DNA from: Roseobacter sp.
GTDB taxonomy: Bacteria; Pseudomonadota; Alphaproteobacteria; Rhodobacterales; Rhodobacteraceae
Assembly (NCBI GenBank): GCA_024636495.1
Contig: JAGXGZ010000069.1
Span: forward strand, 1 to 44,567
Direction: 5' to 3'
DNA length: 44,567 nt
Shown: piece after piece, positions 24,742-32,389 of the stretch
Numbering within the stretch: position 1 is the first letter of the stretch
Layout: each line of letters begins with the position of its first letter
Position numbers and translations under genes: made by a program
The notes under the pieces: generated by a model
What the model was told of the DNA's origin: nothing
The model's input: only the letters and a program-made list of their open reading frames with translations
Databases searched by the model: none

Positions 24742-25563
24742 TTAATGCAGTGCTTGTTCAAAGATGTTCGGCCCGCTCATCACATTGATGCCGCCGCTGA
24801 CGGGGATCACGGCACCCGTGACATAGGCACCGCCGATGCCGCACAAAAACAACATGCAGCCCGCAATATCCGTGTCGGTCCCGACGCGGCGAAGCGGCAC
24901 ATCCGCGCCGACCTTGCTGCGCATATCCGCGTCATGGGTGGCAAAGGCGGTCATCCGCGAAACAAAGGGCCCCGGTGCCAACGCGTTAACGGTAATCGCA
25001 TCGCCCGCCAGTTCCTTGGCCAAAATCTTGCTGAGGTGGATCACGGCAGCCTTCGAGGCCGAATAGCTGTACGCCCCATCGCCCATCTCGCGTTCGCCCA
25101 TAACCGAGCCGACATTGACCACCCGTGCGGGGTCCTCAATCGTGGCATGCGCTTTCAGCATTGGCAGCAGCTTTTGCGTCAGGTCAAACAGGCCCGCGAC
25201 ATTCACTGCCATCACCTTTTCCCACGCCTTGAACGGGAAATCCCCCAAGGGCGCGCCCCACGTGATGCCCGCGTTGTTCATCAGAATATCCAGCCGGTCT
25301 GTATGTGCTTTGACCGCCTCAACCATCGCGTCAACGCCTGCTTCGCTGCCGACATCGCCCGCGAAACCGATTGCTTTGCCGCTGGCCCCCATCGCGTTCA
25401 GCTCAGCCGCGACGGCCTCGCAGGCGTCGCCCTTGCGCGATGCGATCAGAACCGTTGCCCCTGCACGAACAAGCGCCTCGGCGGCCATGCGGCCGATGCC
25501 GGTGGCCCCGCCGGTGACAAGGGCGGTCTTCCCCTCAAGCCCGAAAAGTGTCTTGATATCCAT
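24742..25563 (-). CDS. SDR family oxidoreductase (operon C, second)
   Basis: 273 residues. Nucleotide loop VTGGATGIGRMAAEALVRAG with IASRK after beta-2 (basic, so NADP is likely), NNAGITWG, Ser in VNVGSVMGERE, then YSASKAA and the substrate-loop start APGPFVSRM. It resembles RhlG-type 3-oxoacyl reductases. It starts 3 bases after the acyl-CoA dehydrogenase stop, so it is translationally coupled. It could reduce a 4-oxoacyl-CoA to the 4-hydroxy compound that the kinase needs, but any of the four SDRs is a candidate. Confidence 0.86.
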   Translation of the reverse strand: MDIKTLFGLEGKTALVTGGATGIGRMAAEALVRAGATVLIASRKGDACEAVAAELNAMGASGKAIGFAGDVGSEAGVDAMVEAVKAHTDRLDILMNNAGITWGAPLGDFPFKAWEKVMAVNVAGLFDLTQKLLPMLKAHATIEDPARVVNVGSVMGEREMGDGAYSYSASKAAVIHLSKILAKELAGDAITVNALAPGPFVSRMTAFATHDADMRSKVGADVPLRRVGTDTDIAGCMLFLCGIGGAYVTGAVIPVSGGINVMSGPNIFEQALH

Positions 25564-25566
25564 GGC

Positions 25567-26682
25567 TTAAAATCCTCTGTGCTTGGCGACTTGGCCCGCG
25601 TGATAGCCGTAATCGCCCAGCCATTCGGCACCCACACGGGCGCGCTTCATGTAAAATCCGATATCATAGGCGTCGGTCATGCCGATCCCGCCATGCATCT
25701 GAACCCCCTCTTGCACGGCCAGTTGCGCCGTGGATGTGGCGCGCGCCTTGGCCAGCGACACCGCCATCGTGGCATTGTCAGGGTCATCGTCCAGCATCCG
25801 ACCCGCGTTCAAAATGGCCGAGGCCGTTACCTCGATCTCGCACCACAGATGGGCGGCGCGGTGCTGCAACGCCTGGAAGTTGCCGATGACAGTGCCGAAT
25901 TGTTTGCGTTCCTTCAGGTAGGCGATGGTCATGCCGAAAGCGCCCGCCGACAGCCCTGCCATTTCAGCGGCCAAAGCGGCCTGCCCTGCCTCAAGCGCGG
26001 GTTTGAGAATGCTCATCGCGCTGTCGACCTGACCGAGAACATCGTCGCCCGTCGCTTCGACATTCTCGAAATCAATCCGCGCTGAATCCCGTGCGTCGAT
26101 CATGTTTTGCGCGTTGCGGGTGATGCCATCGCGGTTAGCTGGGATGTCGAACAGGGTCAGGCCATCGTCCGTTTTCGCCAGCACCAGCAAGCGATCCGCA
26201 AGGCCACCATCCACGACAAAGGTCTTCTTCCCCGACAACCGAAAGCCGTTGCCCTCGCGGGTGGCAACCATCGACGTGCCTTCTGGGTTGAACTTGGCGG
26301 TCTCGTCCACGGCCAAGGCATAGGTCACGTCACCGCTCGCAATTGACGCCAGCGCCGCCTCGGCCCGCGCGTCGCTTACGTTGCGCAGGGCTGACGCGGC
26401 GATCACGGCGGTTGACAAAAACGGGCTGACCACCAGCGTCTTGCCCATCTCATGCGCCAGCACGCCCGCAGCGGCATGGCCCATATCAGACCCGCCAGCG
26501 GATTCGGGCACAAGCACTCCAGCCCAGCCCATATCGGCCATTTCCTTCCACATCTTCGCATCGTGGGTTTGCCCAGCGTCACGCAGATCACGGAACGCTT
26601 TGACAGGGGCGGATTTGTCCAGAAAACCGCGCGCGGCGTCGGCCAGCATGGTCTCGTCTTCGGTCTTCACCAGATTTGCCAT
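25567..26682 (-). CDS. Acyl-CoA dehydrogenase, probable non-catalytic partner subunit
   Basis: 371 residues. Acyl-CoA dehydrogenase fold: N-terminal helices with MGWAGVLVPESAGGSDMG, a reduced central beta domain (YALAVDETAKF), then C-terminal FGMTIAYLKERKQFGTVIGN and VQMHGGIGMTDAYDI. Neither usual catalytic-base position is filled: helix G reads LKPALEAGQAALAA without Glu-Arg, and the C-terminus has no EGT. It lies 3 bases after the 391-residue dehydrogenase that does have the helix-G Glu. In steroid-degrading bacteria such unequal pairs form alpha2beta2 enzymes with one catalytic subunit type. I infer the same here. Confidence 0.87.
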   Translation of the reverse strand: MANLVKTEDETMLADAARGFLDKSAPVKAFRDLRDAGQTHDAKMWKEMADMGWAGVLVPESAGGSDMGHAAAGVLAHEMGKTLVVSPFLSTAVIAASALRNVSDARAEAALASIASGDVTYALAVDETAKFNPEGTSMVATREGNGFRLSGKKTFVVDGGLADRLLVLAKTDDGLTLFDIPANRDGITRNAQNMIDARDSARIDFENVEATGDDVLGQVDSAMSILKPALEAGQAALAAEMAGLSAGAFGMTIAYLKERKQFGTVIGNFQALQHRAAHLWCEIEVTASAILNAGRMLDDDPDNATMAVSLAKARATSTAQLAVQEGVQMHGGIGMTDAYDIGFYMKRARVGAEWLGDYGYHAGQVAKHRGF

Positions 26683-26685
26683 GGT

Positions 26686-27861
26686 TTACGCCCCCAGCCC
26701 AAGAACGCGGCGCGACACAATGCTAAGCATCACCTCGGACGTGCCGCCTTCGATGGAATTCGCCTTGGTACGCAGCCAGTCGGCCGGACGGTTGCCCAAA
26801 GGCCCGTCCCATTCCAGCGCATCAGAGCCCCCGGCAGACATCAGCAATTCATGGCGCTGCTTGTTCAACTCGGTGCCCATGTATTTCAACATCGCCGACG
26901 CGTCACCGGCGCCCGATCCAGCTTCGGCCTGATCTTTGTAGCGTTCCAGCGTCAAACCAATGGACAGCGCATCCACCTCGCAACGCATCGCGGCGGCGCG
27001 CAGGGTTGTGTCCATCTCGCGACCGTCCTCCATGGATTCGTTCAGTACAGCGCCAAGCGCGCGCCCGCCCGACAGGCCCTGGCCGCCGCCCGAGATCATC
27101 TCGCGCTCATGCGTCAGCAGGTATTTGGCAACGTCCCAGCCGCGGTTTTCTTCACCTACGATTTGGTGCTTGGGTACTTTCACATCGGTAAAAAACGTCT
27201 CGCAGAACACCGACGCACCCGAGATCAGCTTGATTGGCCGCGTTTCAACGCCCGCGTCCTCCATGTCGATCAGCAGAAAGGAAATACCCTTGTGCTTGGG
27301 CGCTTCGCGGTCGGTACGCACCAGCGCGAAAATCCAGTCGGCCTTGTCGGCATATGAGGTCCAGATCTTCTGGCCATTGACCAGCCAATGATCACCCTTG
27401 TCCTCGCCGCGTGTCTGGACGCTGGCCAGATCGGACCCGGCGCCCGGCTCGGAATAGCCCTGACACCAGCGGATTTCACCGCGTGCGATGGGCGGCAGAT
27501 AATGCAGTTTTTGTTCATGCGATCCGAAATGCAGCAAGGCTGGTCCCAGCATCCAGATGCCAAAGCTTTGCAAAGGGTTACGGGCCTCGATGCGGTCCAT
27601 TTCTTCCTTGAAGATCTTTTCCTGCGTCCGGGTCAGACCTGCGCCGCCGTATTCGACGGGCCATGTCGGCACGGTGTATCCCTTGGCGGCTGCGCGTTCC
27701 ATCCAGACACGCTGCGCGTCTGATTCGAACTGAAAATTCTTGCCACCCCAGCACACAGATGCTTCACTCGGTTCACCGCCGCGCATTTCGGCCGGGCAAT
27801 TCGCCTCAAGCCAGTCGCGCAACTCCGCGCGGAAACCTTCCAACTCCTGATTGGATTGCAT
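26686..27861 (-). CDS. Acyl-CoA dehydrogenase, probable catalytic subunit
   Basis: 391 residues from the ATG at 27861; in-frame starts further upstream cross the promoter region and are rejected. FAD-dependent desaturation of acyl-CoA. Motifs: YSEPGAGSDLAS in the beta domain, then helix G LTHEREMISGG with E252 aligned to the catalytic Glu of isovaleryl-CoA dehydrogenase, and IEGGTSEV at the C-terminus. First gene of operon C. Its ribosome-binding region includes a run of ten G on the coding strand (27868-27877), directly before the start. It is probably paired with the following 371-residue protein as a heteromer. Confidence 0.9.
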   Translation of the reverse strand: MQSNQELEGFRAELRDWLEANCPAEMRGGEPSEASVCWGGKNFQFESDAQRVWMERAAAKGYTVPTWPVEYGGAGLTRTQEKIFKEEMDRIEARNPLQSFGIWMLGPALLHFGSHEQKLHYLPPIARGEIRWCQGYSEPGAGSDLASVQTRGEDKGDHWLVNGQKIWTSYADKADWIFALVRTDREAPKHKGISFLLIDMEDAGVETRPIKLISGASVFCETFFTDVKVPKHQIVGEENRGWDVAKYLLTHEREMISGGGQGLSGGRALGAVLNESMEDGREMDTTLRAAAMRCEVDALSIGLTLERYKDQAEAGSGAGDASAMLKYMGTELNKQRHELLMSAGGSDALEWDGPLGNRPADWLRTKANSIEGGTSEVMLSIVSRRVLGLGA

Positions 27862-27867
27862 CACATT

Positions 27868-27877
27868 CCCCCCCCCC
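27868..27877. repeat. Homopolymer run of ten C (G on the operon C strand)
   Basis: An uninterrupted 10-base tract lies 6 bases upstream of the acyl-CoA dehydrogenase start and overlaps its Shine-Dalgarno region. Tracts of this length can slip in replication and would alter spacing or strength of the ribosome-binding site. It could also be a sequencing length error. Confidence 0.8.
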
Positions 27878-27895
27878 TCGTTTTGCGAACTTACG

Positions 27896-27910
27896 TTCCG
27901 CACTGCAGAA
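27896..27910. promoter_or_regulatory. Imperfect palindrome, probable IclR-type operator, site 3
   Basis: TTCCGC-ACT-GCAGAA matches the two arms of the 20012-20026 palindrome in 11 of 12 positions. It lies in the 127-base gap between divergent operons C and D, 18 bases upstream of a perfect TTGACA facing operon D, and could control both directions. Confidence 0.5.
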
Positions 27911-27928
27911 TTGCATTTCGAAATTCGA

Positions 27929-27957
27929 TTGACAAGACAGTTTCGACCCGCGCCTAT
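27929..27957 (+). promoter_or_regulatory. Promoter of operon D
   Basis: TTGACA (27929-27934) is a perfect -35 box. The best -10 at 17-18 bases spacing is weak (GCCTAT/CCTATT), so the promoter may need help from the regulator at site 3. GGAGGAGG at 27972-27979 gives a strong ribosome-binding site downstream. Confidence 0.4.
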
Positions 27958-27988
27958 TGCTGTGCAAATCTGGAGGAGGAAACACCTG

Positions 27989-28987
27989 ATGAAAGCCATG
28001 CTCAGCACCGCGCCCGGCGGCCCCGAAACCCTTGAGTTGACCGAACTGCCGGTCCCTGAACCCAAAAAGGCGCAGGTGCGGATCAAGGTCCATGCGGCCG
28101 GTCTGAATTTCCCTGATACGTTGATTATTCAGGATCTTTACCAGATGAAGCCCCCCCGCCCCTTCGCCCCCGGCGGCGAAGTCGCAGGCGAGGTCGAGGC
28201 CATTGGCGAAGGCGTCACCACCCTTGCCGTCGGCGACCGTGTGCTGGCGATGACTGGCTTTGGCGGATTCGCGACACACATCATTTCGGACGCAGCAAGG
28301 GTCATGAAAATACCCGATGCGATGCCATATGACGAAGCGTCGTGTTTGGTGCTGACCTATGGCACCTCGCATCACGCACTGAAAAACCGCGCTGAAATCA
28401 AGCCCGGCGAATCCCTGCTGATCCTTGGGGCTGCGGGCGGCGTCGGTGCTGCCGCAATCGAGCTTGGCAAGGCTGCGGGCGCGCGGGTCATCGCCGCTGT
28501 ATCGTCAGAAGACAAGGCGCAGTTCTGCCGTGATCTGGGCGCGGACGAGACGATCATCTACAGCCGCGACATGGATGACCGCGCCACGCAAAAGGAATTT
28601 TCTGCCCAGATCAAAGAACTTGCAGGGGGCGATGGCGTTGACGTGGTTTATGACGCTGTGGGCGGGGCTTATGCCGAACCTGCCGTGCGCGCGCTGGCGT
28701 GGAAGGGGCGCTATCTTGTCGTGGGCTTTCCCGCTGGCATTCCGAAAATCCCGTTGAACCTGACGTTGCTTAAGGGCTGTCAGATTGTCGGCGTGTTCTG
28801 GGGTGCGCATACCGTGCGCGAGCCTGACATGCATTCTGAAAACATGGCCGATCTGTTCCGCATGTATGCCGAAGGCCAGATCAAGCCGCGCATTTCCGCC
28901 CGTTTCCCGCTGGAAAAGGCGGCTGACGCGCTGACGATGATGCAGGATCGCAAGGTTCTGGGCAAAGTCGTTCTGGACGTCGCATAA
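27989..28987 (+). CDS. Zinc-independent MDR (quinone oxidoreductase-like) reductase
   Basis: 332 residues from the ATG at 27989, which has GGAGGAGG about ten bases upstream; the frame is open further upstream but has no start signal there. Medium-chain dehydrogenase/reductase with N-terminal GroES-like domain (VRIKVHAAGLNFPDTLIIQ) and Rossmann loop LILGAAGGVGAAAIELGKAA. The zinc-binding residues of alcohol dehydrogenases are absent, so it belongs to the NADPH-dependent quinone/enoyl reductase group. In this setting it could reduce a 2-enoyl- or branched enoyl-CoA. It is first in operon D and divergent from operon C. Confidence 0.88.
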   Translation: MKAMLSTAPGGPETLELTELPVPEPKKAQVRIKVHAAGLNFPDTLIIQDLYQMKPPRPFAPGGEVAGEVEAIGEGVTTLAVGDRVLAMTGFGGFATHIISDAARVMKIPDAMPYDEASCLVLTYGTSHHALKNRAEIKPGESLLILGAAGGVGAAAIELGKAAGARVIAAVSSEDKAQFCRDLGADETIIYSRDMDDRATQKEFSAQIKELAGGDGVDVVYDAVGGAYAEPAVRALAWKGRYLVVGFPAGIPKIPLNLTLLKGCQIVGVFWGAHTVREPDMHSENMADLFRMYAEGQIKPRISARFPLEKAADALTMMQDRKVLGKVVLDVA

Positions 28988-28999
28988 GTGGAGATGCCG

Positions 29000-30004
29000 A
29001 TGGAAAACCGTCAAATCGTGATCGCGGAGCTGCCCAAGGATGCGCTGACGCCCGAACACTTCAGGCAGACAACTGCCGCCATGCCAGAGGCCAACGAGGG
29101 TCAGGTGCTGCTGAAGGTGGTTCTGATGTCCATCGATGCGGCCAACCGGTCGTGGATGAAAGGGGCCACCTACCGCGCCGCCGTAAACGCGGGCGACGCC
29201 ATGCCGACCTATGCGATTTGCGAGGTGGTCGAAAGCAAATCTGATCGGCTTGCCAAAGGCGATATCGTTGCAGCTGAAGCGACATGGTCGGATTATATCA
29301 TGGCCGATGCGCGTAAATGCGAAAAGCTGCCCAAGGTGGAACAGCTTTCGCGGCTGATGTCGGTCTACGGCATCGCGGGCAAGACGGCTTATCACGGGTT
29401 GATTTCCGTGGGCCAACCGATTGCGGGCGAAACCGTGCTGGTTTCGGCGGCAGCAGGATCGGTCGGCGGCTATGTCGGACAGATCGCCAAAGCACTTGGC
29501 TGCCGCGTTGTGGGCATCGCGGGTGGTCCCGAGAAGTGCGCTTGGGTTAAAGAGCACTTGGGCTTTGACGATTGCATCGATTACCGTGCGCCGGGCATGT
29601 CCAAGGCGTTGCGCGCTGCCTGCCCTGACGGTGTCGATGTGTATTTTGACAACGTCGGCGGAACGGTCCTTGAGACTGCGCTGTTTGCGATGAACGAAAA
29701 GGGCCGCATCGTCTGTTGTGGTGCGATCAGCCAATATGACACCGAAACGCCCACAGGCCCGCGCAATCTGCCCGGATTGGTCGTGGTCAAGCGTCTGCGC
29801 ATGGAGGGGTTCATCGTCATGGACTGGGCGCATAACGACGCCAAGGCGCTGCGGGCGTTGCAGACCTGGGTTGATAACGGTCAGATCAAAGTCACCGAAG
29901 ATATTGTTGAGGGGCTTGAAAACGCGCCGCACGCGCTGATCGGTCTGCTGGCCGGAGACAACAAGGGCAAGCGGATGGTCCGCGTCGCCACTGACCCCGC
30001 TTAA
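29000..30004 (+). CDS. NADP-dependent MDR reductase, CurA/prostaglandin-reductase type
   Basis: 334 residues. I choose the ATG at 29000 because GTGGAG sits six bases before it; GTG at 28988 and ATG at 28994 are weaker. MDR superfamily: N-terminal MSIDAANRSWMKGATYRA, then the loop VSAAAGSVGGYVGQIAKALG and VVGIAGGPEKC, typical of leukotriene B4 12-hydroxydehydrogenase and CurA-like alkenal/one reductases. It reduces activated C=C bonds of keto compounds. It follows the first MDR by 12 bases. It could saturate an enone formed in the pathway; the substrate is unknown. Confidence 0.87.
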   Translation: MENRQIVIAELPKDALTPEHFRQTTAAMPEANEGQVLLKVVLMSIDAANRSWMKGATYRAAVNAGDAMPTYAICEVVESKSDRLAKGDIVAAEATWSDYIMADARKCEKLPKVEQLSRLMSVYGIAGKTAYHGLISVGQPIAGETVLVSAAAGSVGGYVGQIAKALGCRVVGIAGGPEKCAWVKEHLGFDDCIDYRAPGMSKALRAACPDGVDVYFDNVGGTVLETALFAMNEKGRIVCCGAISQYDTETPTGPRNLPGLVVVKRLRMEGFIVMDWAHNDAKALRALQTWVDNGQIKVTEDIVEGLENAPHALIGLLAGDNKGKRMVRVATDPA

Positions 30005-30016
30005 GGAGAGCATCAA

Positions 30017-30487
30017 ATGTCCGCACTCAAAGATGCCGTTGCCCATTCCGAAACCCTGATCGGGACCGAAGTGGGTGTGTCGAACTGGATCACCGTCGAT
30101 CAAGAGATGATCGACCAATTCGCCAAGACGACCCACGATCTGCAATGGATTCACATTGACCCCGAACGCGCAGCCAAGGAAACACCCTTTGGCGGGACGA
30201 TTGCGCACGGGTTTCTGACGCTGTCGCTGGCCAGCCGCTTTGCCTACGATTGCTTTAACATGATGCCGGGTCAGGTGATGGGCATCAACTATGGCATGAA
30301 CAAGCTGCGGTTCCTCAAGCCCGTCCTTGCCGGTTCGCGCCTGCGGGGCCGGTTCACCTTGCAAAAGGTGACCGCGCGCAATGCCACCGACATGCTGCGG
30401 GAAAACTTGCTGACAATCGAGATCGAGGGCGAGCAGACCCCTGCCCTGATCGCCGAATGGCTGGGGCTTGCGGTTTTCAAAGACTGA
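30017..30487 (+). CDS. MaoC-like (R)-specific enoyl-CoA hydratase
   Basis: 156 residues, AAGGAGAG before the ATG. Single hot-dog domain with the hydratase-2 motif FAKTTHDLQWIHIDPERAA, then PFGGTIAHGFLTLSL, containing the expected Asp and His. It hydrates 2-enoyl-CoA to (3R)-hydroxyacyl-CoA. Last gene of operon D, followed by a terminator. It fits with the MFE-2-like SDR of operon C, giving an R-route parallel to the S-route hydratase/dehydrogenase of operon A. Confidence 0.9.
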   Translation: MSALKDAVAHSETLIGTEVGVSNWITVDQEMIDQFAKTTHDLQWIHIDPERAAKETPFGGTIAHGFLTLSLASRFAYDCFNMMPGQVMGINYGMNKLRFLKPVLAGSRLRGRFTLQKVTARNATDMLRENLLTIEIEGEQTPALIAEWLGLAVFKD

Positions 30488-30507
30488 AACACCCAGCCCG
30501 AAAAAGC

Positions 30508-30536
30508 AAAGGCCGCCCCCGAAACGGGCGGCCTTT
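30508..30536 (+). terminator. Bidirectional Rho-independent terminator
   Basis: AAA-GGCCGCCC (30508-30518) pairs with GGGCGGCC-TTT (30526-30536), followed by a further T; the reverse strand reads AAAAGGCCGCCC ... GGGCGGCCTTTGCTTTTT. It separates operon D from the converging MFS gene. Confidence 0.9.
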
Positions 30537-30553
30537 TGCATGTCAACCTTGCG

Positions 30554-31822
30554 CTATTTATCGGGTGCGGCCATGGCTGCGGGGTTGGGAACCGATGGGC
30601 CAGCCTGACCTGCACCTTTGCCCGGAATGGGCAGCGCCGCTGCAGGCCCCAGTTTGCGGTAGATGATAAATGAGCCACAGGCCACAGCCCCCATGATCGG
30701 GATCAAAAGACCCATCGCCACAACCGCATTGCCCATCAAGGCACCGATTGTCCCCATCAACAGGCCCGATCCCATCTGGATAAAGCCCATCAACGATGCC
30801 GCAGCCCCCGCCGCTTTGCCAAACGGGGCCAGCGCCGCTGTTGACATGGCCGGCATTACAAACGCGATCCCGAACGAATATGTCGCCACGGGGATCATCA
30901 CATGCAAAAAGCTGGGTGGCCAAATCAGCAGGGTCATCGTCCCGATACTGCCACACGCGATGAAAACAAGACCCGGGCCAACCAGACGGTCAGCGCCAAA
31001 TTTCTCCATCAGACCGCGGCAGACCAGCGAAGCCAGAAAAAAGCTGCCCGATTGCGCCAGCATCGACACCCCGAACTGTGCCGAACTTAGACCCACATCA
31101 TTCATCAGAATGAACGGCAAAAACGTAGCCTGCGCGTAAAGCGCGCCCAACGCACCGCCGATCACCAGCGATGCAGACATGAAATGCTTGTGAGTCAGAA
31201 GCATCCTGTAGGTGCGCCCCAAGGCAGGCAGGTTGAGCCGTGATTTGTCTGCAACTACCGTTTCTTTCATCGCAAAAACCGTAACGGCGATGATGATGAA
31301 CCCAAGGATGGCCATCAAAACGAAAAGCGATCTCCACCCCAGCAAGGGCAGCATCAGCCCCCCGATCGTGGGGGCCAGCGCTGGCCCAAGGGCCAGAATG
31401 ATGCCGATCAGGTTCATGATCCGCGAAGACCGATCATCTGTGAACAAATCGCGCACCAGCGCCCGCGAGATTGCAATGCCCGCAGATGCGCCGACGCCCT
31501 GAACAAACCGCGCGGCAATCAGCACTTCGACAGAGGGCGCAAACACCGCGACAAGGCTGGCCGCGCAGTAGAGCGCCATAAAGATGATCGTGATCGGGCG
31601 GCGCCCCAAGGCGTCTGACAGCGGCCCCGCAATCAGTTGCGCGCAGGCAAACCCGCCAAAGTAGACGGTCAACGTCAGCTTGATAACGGATTCGGTTGAG
31701 CCAAAGGCGCGGACCAGTTCTGTCATCGCAGGCGTAAACAGCGCCATTGATATCGGCCCGATGGCGACCAGCATCGCGCCGATGATGCTGACCCTGCGTT
31801 CGCTCATCAAAGGCGCGCTCAT
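30554..31822 (-). CDS. MFS multidrug efflux transporter, Bcr/CflA type
   Basis: 422 residues from the ATG at 31822, which overlaps the MarR stop as ATGA; an upstream start would lie inside the regulator gene. About twelve hydrophobic segments. Motif A reads GPLSDALGRRPI after the second segment, and the drug/proton antiporter pattern ISRALVRDLF follows segment four or five, as in Bcr/CflA proteins. It probably exports a toxic small molecule in exchange for protons across the inner membrane. Expression is expected to be controlled by the co-transcribed MarR repressor. No direct tie to the catabolic island is visible. Confidence 0.88.
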   Translation of the reverse strand: MSAPLMSERRVSIIGAMLVAIGPISMALFTPAMTELVRAFGSTESVIKLTLTVYFGGFACAQLIAGPLSDALGRRPITIIFMALYCAASLVAVFAPSVEVLIAARFVQGVGASAGIAISRALVRDLFTDDRSSRIMNLIGIILALGPALAPTIGGLMLPLLGWRSLFVLMAILGFIIIAVTVFAMKETVVADKSRLNLPALGRTYRMLLTHKHFMSASLVIGGALGALYAQATFLPFILMNDVGLSSAQFGVSMLAQSGSFFLASLVCRGLMEKFGADRLVGPGLVFIACGSIGTMTLLIWPPSFLHVMIPVATYSFGIAFVMPAMSTAALAPFGKAAGAAASLMGFIQMGSGLLMGTIGALMGNAVVAMGLLIPIMGAVACGSFIIYRKLGPAAALPIPGKGAGQAGPSVPNPAAMAAPDK

Positions 31823-32292
31823 AGGACATCCTCTGTTTTGGCAGAGATGGCATTTTGCCCTGTGATATTGGCGCGAAGCTGGTGCGCCGTTGCCAGAAAA
31901 ATGGCCCAGTCGTTGGGGCAAAGCCCGTGCGAAATCTCTTCCTCGGCCCGCGCCCCTGCCTGTGCAATCTGCGAGAGCGTTTCAGACGCGCGCGGCGTGA
32001 GGGTCACAATCTTGGCGCGGCGGTCTTTGGGGTCTGCCTCGCGTGCAATCAGGCCGTCACGTTCAAGCCGGTCCAGAAAACCGGTCAGGCTCATCGGGGT
32101 CATCCCAAGCCTGTCGGCCAGATGATGTTGCCGCGACGGGCCGCTGCGCGCCATATGCGCAAGCACCCGCGCCTCTGCTGCCGTGACTGTCAGCTTTGCC
32201 GCTTCAATCTCGCGCTCGAACACACTTCGGGTCATGCGGGCGATATCATTGATCAGAAAACCAAAGCTATCCGGGTCGATCTTTGTGCGCAT
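31819..32292 (-). CDS. MarR family regulator of the MFS pump
   Basis: 157 residues, using the ATG at 32292, with GGAG six bases upstream; an ATG four codons earlier lacks spacing. Winged HTH: HHLADRLGMTPMSLTGFLDR as the recognition region and AREADPKDRRAKIVTLT as the wing. It overlaps the pump gene by 4 bases. Upstream, on the same strand, TTGACA (32367-32362) and TAAATC (32345-32340) form a promoter with the palindrome GTAAG-N5-CTTAC across the likely transcription start, consistent with autorepression. Confidence 0.88.
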   Translation of the reverse strand: MRTKIDPDSFGFLINDIARMTRSVFEREIEAAKLTVTAAEARVLAHMARSGPSRQHHLADRLGMTPMSLTGFLDRLERDGLIAREADPKDRRAKIVTLTPRASETLSQIAQAGARAEEEISHGLCPNDWAIFLATAHQLRANITGQNAISAKTEDVL

Positions 32293-32315
32293 CACGCGCT
32301 CCATCTCATATTATC

Positions 32316-32330
32316 GTAAGCCAGCCTTAC
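32316..32330. promoter_or_regulatory. Probable operator of the MarR/MFS operon
   Basis: GTAAG (32316-32320), CCAGC, CTTAC (32326-32330). It lies about 10 bases downstream of the -10 box of the promoter at 32340-32367 and 24 bases before the MarR start, where a bound repressor would block transcription. Confidence 0.5.
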
Positions 32331-32389
32331 TATTTGCTAGATTTAGCATTTGTCCGCCCACTGTCAATTGTTCGCATGCGCAAAGGGTG

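Noticed and set aside
27862..28086. N-terminal extension of the operon C acyl-CoA dehydrogenase
   Set aside because: It would cross the divergent promoter, the ten-C tract and the first codons of operon D. The ATG at 27861 gives the normal family length.
28505..30541. Long open frame on the minus strand (about 678 codons)
   Set aside because: Antisense to the two MDR genes and the MaoC gene; His- and Arg-rich with no recognisable domain.
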